Shown: positions 52,765-61,894, numbered from the stretch's first letter. The stretch is 64,000 nt of DNA from DATMER01 sp035556715 (GCA_035556715.1 DATMER010000125.1:1-64000); one strand, 5' to 3'. The notes: generated by a model not told the origin, from the sequence alone. Numbers and translations are program-made.

Positions 52765-53583
52765 ATGAAGTTGACGCAACTCATCTCTTTAGCGGTCCTG
52801 CTCTCCCTGTCTCTGTCTCGACCCGCAGCGGCCGAGCCGCCTCAGATCCTTGAGCCTCCCGTCGAGCGCCACCAGGGTCCTCCTCTGTGGATCTCGGCGG
52901 AAGCAGTGGCCCACACCGAGAAGATTATCGATCTAGACCTCTTGGATGACTTGATGCTCCGGAGAAGCGTGGAGAAGCAGGAACGCTCTCTCAAAGCCGG
53001 GGGGACTCCCCACGAGATGTCCAAGATGGGAGAGAAGCCGCCCATTGTGGACATCCCCCCATCGGAATGCAAGTCGATGCTGGATGTGGAAGATCACCGG
53101 GGCGGAGAAAAGCCCAGTTCCAACTTTGCGGACTTGCTCAGCCATTCGAAGTCGATCTTCCGAGGCAGAATCCACCGTGTAGAGCGAGGCTTCTCCGCCG
53201 GAGTTCCGTCTTCACTGCTCGAAATCGAGATTCTGGAGGTTCTAAGGGGCGACGTGCCAGGCAGTCAGGTATACATGGAGTATCTCGTCGCTCATTTCAG
53301 AATCGGTCCATACTATTTCTGTAATGCCAATAAAGCCTACGAGCCTGGCCCGGGCGATCAGATATTGGTGTTCGACTACACGGGCCCTGTCGATCGAGGC
53401 GGTACTCTCTATGCTCCTCGCTTCGAACAGATCTTCTTCCAGAGTCGGGCTGGTGTCCTCATTGTGCCTACCCGTCTGAAGGGCGATGCGGACCTGGAGC
53501 CGCTTCAAAGCTTGGACGAAATTGTCGCCAGACTCCGCTCTGAGGTCGAGGGAACTCGCGCGCGCAGGGAGAACCTGCAATGA
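52765..53583 (+). CDS. Secreted hypothetical protein with NTR/OB-like domain
   Basis: A 272-residue exported protein: ATG at 52765 after AAAGGAG, signal peptide LISLAVLLSLSLSRPAAA. The C-terminal half (SKSIFRGRIHRVERGF, LEIEILEVLRGDVPGSQVYM, GPGDQILVFDY) has the pattern of OB-fold netrin/TIMP-like domains found in secreted bacterial proteins. TIMP-like domains can inhibit metalloproteases, and the next gene, overlapping by 4 bases, is a metzincin. A protease-inhibitor pair is possible (inference). Confidence 0.6.
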   Translation: MKLTQLISLAVLLSLSLSRPAAAEPPQILEPPVERHQGPPLWISAEAVAHTEKIIDLDLLDDLMLRRSVEKQERSLKAGGTPHEMSKMGEKPPIVDIPPSECKSMLDVEDHRGGEKPSSNFADLLSHSKSIFRGRIHRVERGFSAGVPSSLLEIEILEVLRGDVPGSQVYMEYLVAHFRIGPYYFCNANKAYEPGPGDQILVFDYTGPVDRGGTLYAPRFEQIFFQSRAGVLIVPTRLKGDADLEPLQSLDEIVARLRSEVEGTRARRENLQ

Positions 53584-54785
53584 CACTGCGGAAACAGCTC
53601 TCCTCAATCATCTTCTCTGCGGCAGTGGCTGCCGCAGGCCTCCCTGGCTCGCCCCTGCACGCCGTCGACTGCTCTGTGCCAGATCCCAATGTGGGCCTTT
53701 CACTGGGGAATGCCTTCAATGTTACTTCCGTTGGGTTTACTATTTCAGAAATCAACACCGCGACATCCTATTGGTCGGAATGCGAAGGTTATGGACCCGA
53801 GATCCCTCCATTTCAAGTTGGGGGCACGGGTGGGATTCCGGTCACTGTGCAAAAGATCGTCGGGAACTCAACGGCTCAAGGAGGCGGCTGTGGCCGCACG
53901 AACCGCGAAATTGTAAACGGCCATATCGAGAGCGCTGTGGTCACGGTATGGACTCAGCAGGCGGACGGCACCCCCTGCGCACCGCTTACGGATGTGATCG
54001 CTCACGAGTTCGGGCATATCCTCGGGCTGGACAATGCTCTGGACAGCTCGTGCAACGGTCACATCATGGGTACTCGTGTCCTGTCCACGCGAGAGGTCAA
54101 CCCGGACGACTGTGCCATGGCCGACGATATGTGGGAGACCAGCACCGAAGCTAACCCGGAGCCGGATCCATACTGCAATGTCTACTGCTGGACCTCGTGT
54201 GTCAACAATATCTGCCCCAATCGACCTCCGGACGGAGACCCTTGTCCCATCCTGATCGATCTGGAGAACGACGGCATTCACCTGACGGGCCTCGACGATC
54301 CAGTCTGGTTCGACTTCAACGCAGATGGCCAGACAGACCTTCTATCATGGACAGACCGAGGAGAGGGGCTCCTGGCGCTGGACCGGAACGGCAACGGCAT
54401 GGTCGATCATGGAGGAGAGTTGTTCGGGAACTTTACCCGGTTCACCGACGGAACTCGGGCTCTGAACGGCTACCTGGCACTGGCTGAGTTTGACAACTGG
54501 CTTCTGGGTGGCAACGGCGATGGGCAGATCGACTCCGCCGATGCCGTGTTCGAGCACTTGAGAATGTGGAGGGACAGCAACCACGACGGAGTGTCCCAAC
54601 CTACAGAGCTTGCTACCCTGGAAGCCGCTCGCATCCTTCGGATTGGCTTGGACTACAGGAGGAGCAACCGGACGGATCGATACGGGAACGAGTTCAGGTT
54701 CATGGGCAAGGCTTGGAAAGAGGGCCGACATGGCGTCGAGCGTCCCATTCTGACCTGGGACGTGTTCTTCCTCGCGGTGCCCTGA
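53580..54785 (+). CDS. Secreted metzincin-type metalloprotease with Ca-binding C-terminal domain
   Basis: A 401-residue exported enzyme with signal peptide (IIFSAAVAAAGLPGSPLHA). The zinc site is HEFGHILGLD (H142, E143, H146, third ligand Asp151), with a Met-turn at HIMGTR near 162. The C-terminal part (LIDLENDGIHLTG, WFDFNADGQTDLLSW, LLALDRNGNGMVDHGGELFGN) has DxDxDG-like loops, as in the calcium-binding domain shared with some haemolysin-type proteins. The Cys content (YCNVYCWTSCVNNICPN) suits an oxidised, secreted protein. ATG overlaps the upstream stop. Confidence 0.8.
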   Translation: MTLRKQLSSIIFSAAVAAAGLPGSPLHAVDCSVPDPNVGLSLGNAFNVTSVGFTISEINTATSYWSECEGYGPEIPPFQVGGTGGIPVTVQKIVGNSTAQGGGCGRTNREIVNGHIESAVVTVWTQQADGTPCAPLTDVIAHEFGHILGLDNALDSSCNGHIMGTRVLSTREVNPDDCAMADDMWETSTEANPEPDPYCNVYCWTSCVNNICPNRPPDGDPCPILIDLENDGIHLTGLDDPVWFDFNADGQTDLLSWTDRGEGLLALDRNGNGMVDHGGELFGNFTRFTDGTRALNGYLALAEFDNWLLGGNGDGQIDSADAVFEHLRMWRDSNHDGVSQPTELATLEAARILRIGLDYRRSNRTDRYGNEFRFMGKAWKEGRHGVERPILTWDVFFLAVP

Positions 54786-54794
54786 GATCGGCCA

Positions 54795-54834
54795 AAGAGG
54801 AGGGCGGATACGCCACCAGGATCGCCCTCCTCTT
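54795..54834. terminator. Hairpin after the metalloprotease gene
   Basis: AAGAGGAGGGCG (54795-54806) pairs perfectly with CGCCCTCCTCTT (54823-54834) around a 16-base loop. There is no T-tract after it on the plus strand. The right arm overlaps the -35 of the tRNA promoter by two bases. Confidence 0.55.
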
Positions 54835-54861
54835 GACGCCGTCCCCTCGGGACGCTATCCT
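54833..54861 (+). promoter_or_regulatory. Putative tRNA-Pro promoter
   Basis: TTGACG (54833-54838), N17, TATCCT (54856-54861), about 50 bases before the tRNA 5' end. Confidence 0.6.
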
Positions 54862-54911
54862 CCCTCTCCCGCTCGGCACCCGCCCGGGTGTCCGCAGATT
54901 CATGCCTCCGT

Positions 54912-54988
54912 CGGGGCGTAGCTCAGCTTGGTAGAGCGCACGGTTCGGGACCGTGAGGCCGGAGGTTCAAATCCTCTCGCCCCGACCA
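54912..54988 (+). tRNA. tRNA-Pro (anticodon CGG), CCA encoded
   Basis: The acceptor stem CGGGGCG (54912-54918) pairs with CGCCCCG (54978-54984), discriminator A, and the CCA end is encoded (54986-54988). D arm GTAGCTCAGCTTGGTAGAGC, anticodon stem CACGG/CCGTG with loop TTCGGGA giving CGG, and T arm with GGTTCAAATCC are all regular. A promoter lies upstream at 54833-54861. Only 11 bases separate it from the convergent hydrolase gene. Confidence 0.97.
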
Positions 54989-54999
54989 TCTCATCTCCA

Positions 55000-55857
55000 T
55001 TAAGTCTTCCCCCTGAGGTGCTTCGCAAAGAAGGCCGTGGTCCTCTGCCACGAATCCTTGGCCGCGTCCGCCTGGTAGTTCTGGCCTGACGGGTTCGCGA
55101 AGGCGTGGTCCGCGTTCTCGTAGACGTGGATCTCGGCCGGCTTGCCGAGCTCCTTCAGCGCCTTCTCGAACTCGCGCACTCCCGCCACGGGGATGCCCTG
55201 GTCCTTGGCCCCGAACAGGCCTAGGATCGGCGTGTCCAGCTTCGACAGCTTCGCCTTGTCGGTCTCCACCCGGCCGTAGTAGATGACCGCGGCGTCGATC
55301 TTGTCCGGCAGCAGCATTGCCGTGTGCAGGGACCAGCCGCCGCCGAAGCACCAGCCGATCACCCCGACCTTCGGAGCCTTCTGCTTCGTCTCCAGGTAGT
55401 TGTAGGCCTGCCGGATGTTGTCCTCCAGTTGCGGCCTGCGCTCCATCGCGGCCCTCATGAGCTGCATGGCCTTGTCGGAGTCGGCCGCCACCTGGCCTTC
55501 GTAGAGGTCCACGGCCAGGGCGGTATAGCCCTCGCCCGCCAGGCGGTTCGCCATCTGCCGGATGTTTTCGTTCAGGCCCCACCACTCCTGGATGACGATG
55601 AGGGCGGGCAGCGGACCCTTGGCGGCCTTCGGCTTCGCCAGGTAGCCGCGCACGGGCTTGCCTCCGACCTCGGCGTAGACCACCTCCTCGCCCGTCACCT
55701 CCTGGGCCGGCGGGGTCGTGGCCGCTTCGGAGGCGACCGGCTTGTCGTGTTTGTGCTCCTGGGCCATCCGCTCCGTGTCGGTCTTCTCGTCGCCGGCACG
55801 GCCACAGGCCGGCAGCAGCAGGGTCAGGATGATCGCGATGATGAATCTGCGGGTCAT
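55000..55857 (-). CDS. Dienelactone-hydrolase family lipoprotein
   Basis: A 285-residue alpha/beta hydrolase with a lipobox (LLPAC, Cys18), so it is probably membrane-tethered. Catalytic Cys in GVIGWCFGGGWS, Asp in LFGAKDQGIP and His in NADHAFANPSG form the DLH triad; the WWGL motif (IQEWWGLNENIRQ) is also family-typical. It may act on lactones or esters. Its ATG overlaps the hybrid kinase stop by 4 bases. Confidence 0.92.
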   Translation of the reverse strand: MTRRFIIAIILTLLLPACGRAGDEKTDTERMAQEHKHDKPVASEAATTPPAQEVTGEEVVYAEVGGKPVRGYLAKPKAAKGPLPALIVIQEWWGLNENIRQMANRLAGEGYTALAVDLYEGQVAADSDKAMQLMRAAMERRPQLEDNIRQAYNYLETKQKAPKVGVIGWCFGGGWSLHTAMLLPDKIDAAVIYYGRVETDKAKLSKLDTPILGLFGAKDQGIPVAGVREFEKALKELGKPAEIHVYENADHAFANPSGQNYQADAAKDSWQRTTAFFAKHLRGKT

Positions 55858-58337
55858 GCTCCTTGCTCTCCTTTCCTTTCAGTCCTTTCCGCGAGGGTCG
55901 CGACCGCTTCGGCCAGCGCCCCGGGATCGATCGGCTTGGGCAGATGGATCTGGAAGCCCGCGTCCAGGGCGCGACGGCGGTCTCCGTCCCCGGCGTAGGC
56001 GGTCAGGGCGATGGCCGGCAGCCGCCCGAGGTCCCCTTCGAGCTTCCGGACCCTCTGGATCAGACTGTAGCCGTCCTCCTCCGGCATGCCAATGTCCGCG
56101 ACGAGGACGTCGGTCCCCGGCCGCCGCAGGGCCAGCATGGCATCGGCGGCGGACGGGACCGAGGCGACCTCCGCCCCGAACTGCTCCAGGGCGGTGGAGA
56201 CGACCTCGAGGGCGTCGGGCTCATCGTCGACCAGGAGGATGCGCAGGCCGCTCAGACTGGGGTGGTCCTGCCCTGAAGGCTGCCGGAAGACAGGGCGCGG
56301 CTCCGGGCGCTCCGCTTTCGGGAGCGCCGGCGCGAGCGGCAGCCGCACCGTGAAGGTGGCGCCCTGCCCCTCCCCGCCGCTGTCGGCCTCGACCGTGCCG
56401 CCGTGCAGCTCCACCAGGTGGCGCACGATCGACAGACCGAGGCCGAGCCCGCCGTAGGTCCGCATGGTGCTGCTGTCCGCTTGGCGGAAGCGGTCGAAGA
56501 CGAAGCGCAGGAAGTCGGGCGGTATGCCGGCCCCGGTGTCCGCCACCTGAATCCGGGCCTGGCCGTCCGCCTCGTCCAGCCGTATCTCGATGCGCCCTCC
56601 CGTGGGCGTGAACTTGACGGCGTTGGCGAGCAGGTTCCAGACCACCTGCTGCAGGCGGTCGGGATCGCCCTTCAGGACTCCTGTCCGGCCGAGCCGCGCC
56701 TCGATCCCGATCCCCTTGGCCTCGGCCGCGGGGCGAACCGAGTCCACGGCCGCCTCGATCACCGGCCCCAGGTCGACCCGGTGGGCCTTCAGCCGGAGCT
56801 TGCCGGTGACGATGCTCGAGACGTCGAGCAGGTCGTCGATGATCTGGCTCTGGGCGCGGGCGTTGCGCTCGATGGTCTGGACGGCCCGGCGGTTGCCGCC
56901 CTCGTCCAGCCGGCCGCCCACCAGGAGCCAGGTCCAGCCCAGGATGGCGTTGAGCGGAGTGCGCAGCTCGTGGGAGACGGTGCTCAGGAACTCGTCCTTG
57001 AGGCGGTTGGCCTCCTCGGCCCGGAGGCGCGCCTCCTGCTCGCGCTCGACCGCACCGCGCAGCTCGGCTGTCTGCTCGGCCACCCGCTGCTCCAGGCGGT
57101 CGGCGTAGCCGCGCAGCTCGGCATCTTTCGCGGCCAGGGCGTCGGCCATGGCGTCGAAGGCCGCGGCCATCTGGCCCACCTCGTCCGCCTGCTGCAGCCC
57201 GACCCGGCGGAACATCTCGCCGGCCGCGATGGCGTTGGCCGTCTGGCCAACCAGCCGCAGCGGCCGGGTGGTCCATTGCGCGGCGAGCAGGCCGGCGATC
57301 ACGGCCGCAATGCCGGTGACCGCCACGACCAGCAGCGTGCGCTGGAGCTGCCGGCTCGTAGCGGCCAGGATGGCGCTCTGGGGGCTGAACACGCCGTAGA
57401 GCCAGCGCTGGCTCCGCAGCGGCACGACCGCGGCGTAGAGGGGGCCGTTCGGATGGTCGATCCGCAGGTGTGGATCGAGGGCATGGTCGTAGAGGAGCCA
57501 GCGCGAGCGCTCGACGAGACCGGGCACGGCCTGGCTCACCTGGAGGAGGCGGCGCGTCTCCGGCCCGAAGCGCCGTTCGGCCACGAGGCGGTCGGCGGCA
57601 TCGGCGGGGAGCGGCTCGAAGGGATGGAACCGGAGGTCCGGCTGCGTCGGATGGCTCAGGCGGATGCCGCGGAGGTCCCAGAGGATGCCGAACTCCCCCC
57701 GCCCGGCGAAGGCGGTGTCCCCGCGGAGAATCCGGTCCAGGCCCGAGAGGGGGACCTGGCCCACGGCCACGCCCACGATCGGTCCACCGGCGCTCCGCAC
57801 CGGGGTGGAGGCATGCAGGTAGACGCGCCCGTCCTGCGGGTCGTACCGGGGCTCGTGGACCAGGGCATTGCCGGCGATCGCGTCCAGGAAGGAGCGCGTG
57901 GCGATGACGCTGCGGCCGGCCATCGAGGCGTCGGTGGAGAGCACGATCCGTCCCGAGGGGGCGGCGAGGAAGAGCGCCTGGAAGCCGTGGCCCTCCGTCA
58001 TCTGGGCCAGGGTGGCCAGAAGGTCCCGGCGCAGCCCGGGGTCCGCGCTCCCCTCCAGGAAGCGCACCGTGCCGGGGTCGAAGGCGACGATCTCCAGGTC
58101 CGAAAGCACCTCTTCGAGGTAGCCGTCCACGGCGGCGGCCGTGCTGCGTGCCCGCTGCAGGTTCTGCTCGCGGCTGGCGGCGATCAGCTCCGAGCGCGTG
58201 GCGGTCACGTCAATCAGGGTAACGACGAGGAGCGGGAGCGCGGCCAGGAGGCCCAGCAGCAGGGTGAGCTTGGCCGCCCACGACAGGTCGGACCACCGGC
58301 GCCAGCGCACCGCAGGTGCTCGGAAGACAAGACTCAC
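55854..58337 (-). CDS. Membrane hybrid histidine kinase (Cache-HAMP-HisKA-HATPase-REC)
   Basis: An 827-residue sensor with TM helices near 24-45 and 324-346, framing a Cache-type periplasmic domain (DATRSELIAASREQNLQRARSTA start region, GVAVGQVPLSGLDRILRGDTAF). HAMP follows, then HisKA with SHELRTPLNAILGW, a HATPase domain (NLLANAVKFTP, DTGAGIP, GGLGLGLSIV) and a C-terminal receiver with acceptor Asp in VLVADIGMPEEDGY. GTG start overlaps the stop of the solute-binding protein as GTGA. The tight coupling suggests that the binding protein delivers the signal. Confidence 0.93.
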   Translation of the reverse strand: MSLVFRAPAVRWRRWSDLSWAAKLTLLLGLLAALPLLVVTLIDVTATRSELIAASREQNLQRARSTAAAVDGYLEEVLSDLEIVAFDPGTVRFLEGSADPGLRRDLLATLAQMTEGHGFQALFLAAPSGRIVLSTDASMAGRSVIATRSFLDAIAGNALVHEPRYDPQDGRVYLHASTPVRSAGGPIVGVAVGQVPLSGLDRILRGDTAFAGRGEFGILWDLRGIRLSHPTQPDLRFHPFEPLPADAADRLVAERRFGPETRRLLQVSQAVPGLVERSRWLLYDHALDPHLRIDHPNGPLYAAVVPLRSQRWLYGVFSPQSAILAATSRQLQRTLLVVAVTGIAAVIAGLLAAQWTTRPLRLVGQTANAIAAGEMFRRVGLQQADEVGQMAAAFDAMADALAAKDAELRGYADRLEQRVAEQTAELRGAVEREQEARLRAEEANRLKDEFLSTVSHELRTPLNAILGWTWLLVGGRLDEGGNRRAVQTIERNARAQSQIIDDLLDVSSIVTGKLRLKAHRVDLGPVIEAAVDSVRPAAEAKGIGIEARLGRTGVLKGDPDRLQQVVWNLLANAVKFTPTGGRIEIRLDEADGQARIQVADTGAGIPPDFLRFVFDRFRQADSSTMRTYGGLGLGLSIVRHLVELHGGTVEADSGGEGQGATFTVRLPLAPALPKAERPEPRPVFRQPSGQDHPSLSGLRILLVDDEPDALEVVSTALEQFGAEVASVPSAADAMLALRRPGTDVLVADIGMPEEDGYSLIQRVRKLEGDLGRLPAIALTAYAGDGDRRRALDAGFQIHLPKPIDPGALAEAVATLAERTERKGEQGA

Positions 58338-59869
58338 GGCCGCACGCGCACCAGGCTGAAGTCGTTGACGGAGATCAGCCCGCGAGCCTCGGCATGGGGC
58401 AGGCCGCTGACGTTCCGGCGGAAGACGCTGACGTGCACCGCCTCGGCGAGCGGCGCGATGGGCAGGTCACGCGCCAGGATCTCCTGGGCCCGGAAGTAGG
58501 CGCGGGCGCGCTCTTCGAGATTCACGGTGGCCGCCCCGGCCGCCAGGGCGGCGTCGAGCTCGGGGCTGGCATACCCCAGGTTCGGATTGGCGGTGCGCGA
58601 TCCGAAGCGGAAGCTCAGGTTCTCGGGATCGGGGCCGTGCGAGCCCGCCAGCAGGGTCAGGTCGAAGTCCTGCCGCCGGATGACCCGGTCGATCCAGTCG
58701 TTGAAGGGGAGCCGTGTGAGGCGGACCCGCAGCCCGACCTCGGCGAGGTGATCCCGGAGGAGCGCGCCTATCTCCTCCAGCGGGGCGAGCGTGGGGACGA
58801 CCAGCTCGAGCTCGGAATTGGCTTCGGGGATACCGGCCTCGACGAGCAGCGCCCGGGCCCGTTCCCGGTCCAGGGGCGGCACGTGGGCGTCGCCGTTGTA
58901 GGCCCAGGTCACCCAGGGGGTGTAGAAGCCGAGGCCGGGCGCGCCGTAGCCGAAGAGCGCCCGGCGCACCAGGTCGCCGCGGTCGATGGTCCGGTTGATG
59001 GCCTCCCGCACCCGGAGGTCGCCGAGCGGGGGGCGGCGCAGGTTGAAGGCGCAGAAGATGCGGGCGTGGGTCGGACCGGTGAGCACCCGCAGGCCCGGAG
59101 CGCGCTCCAGCCGCGGTACCAGGTCGAGCGGGACCCGGGTCACGCTGTAGTCCGCCTCTCCCCGCAGGAGCCGCTCCGCGGCCTGGGAGGAGTCCGCGGC
59201 CATGAGGAAGAGGATCCGGTCGACGAACGGACCCGGGCGGTGGAAACGGGGGCTCGCCTCCAGCTCGATCGACTCGCCCTTCACCCACTCCCGGAACCGG
59301 AAGGGGCCGGTCCCCACGGGCCTGCTCTGCAGGGCGGTCTCGTCCGCGGCCAGATGCCGTGGGAGGATGAAGGTCCCCCCCCAGGCCAGGATCGCGAGAA
59401 ACGGGGCCCAGGGCTCGGCGAGCCGCAGGACCACGGTGCGGTCGTCCGGCGTCTCGATCCGGGAGATCCGCCGGACGGCCTCATGAGAGATGGATTGCTG
59501 GGTTCTGAGGCGCTCCAAGGTAAAGCGGACGTCGCCGGAGCCGAACGGCTGGCCGTCGTGCCAGCGCACCCCCTCCCGCAGGTGGAAGGTATAGGTCCGC
59601 CCGCCGTCCGCCATGTCCCAGCTCTCGGCAAGGTCGGGCAGCAGGCGGCCGTCCGGGTCGAGGGTGAGCAGGGCGCTGTAGAGGCTCGGGGCGAGGGTCT
59701 GGGCGATCTCGTCCCGGCTGGCGTTGGGATCGAAGCCGTGGGGATCGCTCGGGATGAGGACCCGGAGCTCCCCTCCCCGGTTGGCGAAGGCCAGGGTGGG
59801 GGAGGGCTCCCGGGGCTGGCAGGCCAGGGCCGGCAGGAGCGCACAGAAAAGGAGCAGTCGCGAAAGCAT
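58334..59869 (-). CDS. Peptide/solute-binding lipoprotein (SBP family 5)
   Basis: A 511-residue extracytoplasmic binding protein with signal peptide and lipobox (FCALLPALAC). Family 5 landmarks: GGELRVLIPSDPHGFDP, PDLAESWDMADGGRTYTFHLREGVRWHDGQPFGSGDV (start PDLAESW, FHLREGVRWHDG), PVGTGPFRFREWV. It normally feeds an ABC importer, but no permease genes are near; instead a hybrid kinase follows by overlap. ATG 59869 is favoured by the lipobox distance and TAGGA upstream. Confidence 0.88.
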   Translation of the reverse strand: MLSRLLLFCALLPALACQPREPSPTLAFANRGGELRVLIPSDPHGFDPNASRDEIAQTLAPSLYSALLTLDPDGRLLPDLAESWDMADGGRTYTFHLREGVRWHDGQPFGSGDVRFTLERLRTQQSISHEAVRRISRIETPDDRTVVLRLAEPWAPFLAILAWGGTFILPRHLAADETALQSRPVGTGPFRFREWVKGESIELEASPRFHRPGPFVDRILFLMAADSSQAAERLLRGEADYSVTRVPLDLVPRLERAPGLRVLTGPTHARIFCAFNLRRPPLGDLRVREAINRTIDRGDLVRRALFGYGAPGLGFYTPWVTWAYNGDAHVPPLDRERARALLVEAGIPEANSELELVVPTLAPLEEIGALLRDHLAEVGLRVRLTRLPFNDWIDRVIRRQDFDLTLLAGSHGPDPENLSFRFGSRTANPNLGYASPELDAALAAGAATVNLEERARAYFRAQEILARDLPIAPLAEAVHVSVFRRNVSGLPHAEARGLISVNDFSLVRVRP

Positions 59870-59892
59870 CGGTAACATCCTACCGAAAAGCC

Positions 59893-59922
59893 CTGACATG
59901 GTGCGGGGAAGGCTCGTATACA
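59893..59922 (+). promoter_or_regulatory. Putative promoter of the 59946 gene
   Basis: CTGACA (59893-59898), N18, TATACA (59917-59922), then GGGAGGG and ATG at 59946. It lies in the divergent gap with the solute-binding protein gene. Confidence 0.45.
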
Positions 59923-59945
59923 CTCCAGGCGCTGGGAGGGCAGTC

Positions 59946-60842
59946 ATGAAAATCTTCCTGAAATCGTTGGCCGCCTTGTTGTTCCTGGCGCTCTCGATCT
60001 GGGCCATCCGGTCCGACTCGGTGGAGGAGCGCGGCAGCGTGGTCAGCGCGGCTCCCCTGGCCGGACCCGCTTCGGCAGGAGACGCCTCCTGGAGGAGGGA
60101 CCCCCTCTGGGACGACGGCAAGGCGGAATTCTGCGCCTACGACGCCACCTGGGCCCGCTATGGTCAACACTACCCCGGCCGCGCCCTGCTGATCCTGGTC
60201 AAGGAGCCCTGGAACCCCACGCTCGACGTCAAGGCCGACGACGCCAAGGCCGCCCCGTTCGAGGTGCTCAAGCTCAGCCACTCGCGGGACGTGCCCACGG
60301 GCATCTACACCTACCACCAGATGGCGAGCGTCTATCTCCGCCGCGACACGGGAGCGCTCCAGAAGGTCGCCGCCACCAGCTCGGAGGCCTGCGGCATCTC
60401 GACCGCCCAGGTGGCGCGCGGCCGGCTGGAGACCCGCTCCTACTTCGACGGCCAGGGGGACCGCTCCATGGACTATCCCGCGGGGGCGGTCCCCGAGGAC
60501 GGCCTGCCCGCCATCCTGCGCGACTTCGTGAGGGGGGAAGCCCCTGCCACGCTCCGGGTCTTTCCGTCGCTGATGCAGACCCGCTTCCCGGAGCTGGCCG
60601 CGTCGGACTGGAGCGTGGCCAAGAGGAGCGTGGATGACGGCGTGGACAATGGCGTGGAGTTCCGCCTCACGCGCCAGAAGGACTCCCTGTCCTACACCTT
60701 CGAGAGAGAAGCGCCGCACCGCCTGCTGCGCTTCGAGCGCGCCGACGGCACGGTCTACGAAATGACGAAGTGCGAGCGCATCCCCTACTGGGAGATGCAC
60801 GGCCCGGGGGATGAGGGGTGGCTGCCGGAGAGCGTCAGGTAG
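59946..60842 (+). CDS. Exported hypothetical protein, 298 residues
   Basis: Starts at ATG 59946 behind GGGAGGG. A signal peptide or N-terminal anchor (FLKSLAALLFLALSIWAI) is followed by a soluble domain with AEFCAYDATWARYG, LLILVKEPWNPTLDVKADD, SHSRDVPTGIYTYHQMASVYL and FDGQGDRSMDYP. The same overall pattern (septum/septicolysin-like conserved hypothetical) could not be matched to a named family here. Probably periplasmic. Confidence 0.75.
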   Translation: MKIFLKSLAALLFLALSIWAIRSDSVEERGSVVSAAPLAGPASAGDASWRRDPLWDDGKAEFCAYDATWARYGQHYPGRALLILVKEPWNPTLDVKADDAKAAPFEVLKLSHSRDVPTGIYTYHQMASVYLRRDTGALQKVAATSSEACGISTAQVARGRLETRSYFDGQGDRSMDYPAGAVPEDGLPAILRDFVRGEAPATLRVFPSLMQTRFPELAASDWSVAKRSVDDGVDNGVEFRLTRQKDSLSYTFEREAPHRLLRFERADGTVYEMTKCERIPYWEMHGPGDEGWLPESVR

Positions 60843-60864
60843 GGAATTGGATGGCTCCCCCGTT

Positions 60865-60990
60865 GGGTAGACCCCTCTCCCCCGCGGGTAGACCCCTCTC
60901 CCCGGTAGGTAGACGCCTCTCCCCGGTCGCTGGAGCCCCATCCCCATTGGGGAGAGGCCTCTCCCCGATGGGTAGACCCCTCTCCCCACT
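60865..60990. repeat. Tandem array, strict 21-bp period (array 3)
   Basis: Six 21-bp units with no indel (60865-60885, 60886-60906, 60907-60927, 60928-60948, 60949-60969, 60970-60990), core GTAGACCCCTCTCCCC. Units 4 and 5 are diverged (unit 4 CGCTGGAGCCCCATCCCC, unit 5 GGGGAGAGGCCTCTCCCC) but hold length and phase. It fills most of the 185-base gap between two plus-strand genes. Unit 5 is itself a palindrome. Confidence 0.9.
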
Positions 60991-61027
60991 GCTGGCGGCG
61001 GCATCCGGCATGCAGTGAGGTAGCCGC

Positions 61028-61894
61028 ATGATCCGGAACCGGCGCGCGCTGATCCTGGCCGCCCTGGCCGCGGGCTCCGCGGCGGCGGTGCTCTGGCGCC
61101 GGAGGCCCCGGCCGTGGGCGGGCCGGCCAAGGGAGCCGGAGGGGGCTCTCGGGGATTGCTGGACCCGGGTTGACGGCCTGAAGATCTATACCCGGGTGTC
61201 CTGCGACCCGGTGCCCGGCCGGATGCCGGTGGTGCTCGTCCACGGCTTCGGGGTCTCCAGCCGGTACATGGTCCCGATCGGCAGGAGGCTGGCGGTGGAG
61301 ATGCCCGTCTACGCGCCGGACCTGCCGGGGCACGGCCGGAGCGACGATCCCGAACGGGCGTTGGACGTGCCGGAGCTGGCGGGCTTCCTGCGCAGGTGGA
61401 TGGACGCGGCAGGGCTGGCCCGGGCGGCTTTTCTGGCCAACTCCATGGGCTGCCAGATCGTGGCCGAGCTCGCGGTGCGCTGGCCCGAGCGGGCGGACCG
61501 CCTGATCTTGATCGGGCCGACCGCGGAGGCCGGCGTCCGCGCGTTCTGGCCGCACCTCCTGCGCCTCCTGAAGATCGGCTGGGTCGAGAGGCCCTCTCTC
61601 CTCTTCCTCGTCACATGGGACTACGCCCGCGCCGGTCCGCTGGAGCTCTACCGCGAGATGAGGCACATGTTCGCGGACCGGATCGAGGACAAGCTGCCGC
61701 GGATCGAGGTCCCGGTCCTGGTGCTGCGGGGAGAGAAGGATGCCGTCGTGCCGCAGCGCTGGGCCGAGCAGGTGGCCCGGTTGGCGGGCGCGGCCGGCGT
61801 CAGCGTGATCCCCGGCGCCGCCCACGCTCTCAACTACAGTGCCGCCGACGAGCTCATGCGGACGATCCGCCCCTTCCTGCGCGGAAGAGCGTGA
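61028..61894 (+). CDS. Alpha/beta hydrolase, membrane-anchored type
   Basis: A 288-residue hydrolase with an N-terminal hydrophobic segment (ALILAALAAGSAAAVLW). Catalytic Ser in FLANSMGCQIV, Asp in LRGEKDAVVP, His in PGAAHALNYS; the oxyanion motif is LVHGFGVSS and the GHGRS loop is present. The substrate is unknown. Its last 41 bases overlap the convergent acetyltransferase gene. Confidence 0.9.
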   Translation: MIRNRRALILAALAAGSAAAVLWRRRPRPWAGRPREPEGALGDCWTRVDGLKIYTRVSCDPVPGRMPVVLVHGFGVSSRYMVPIGRRLAVEMPVYAPDLPGHGRSDDPERALDVPELAGFLRRWMDAAGLARAAFLANSMGCQIVAELAVRWPERADRLILIGPTAEAGVRAFWPHLLRLLKIGWVERPSLLFLVTWDYARAGPLELYREMRHMFADRIEDKLPRIEVPVLVLRGEKDAVVPQRWAEQVARLAGAAGVSVIPGAAHALNYSAADELMRTIRPFLRGRA

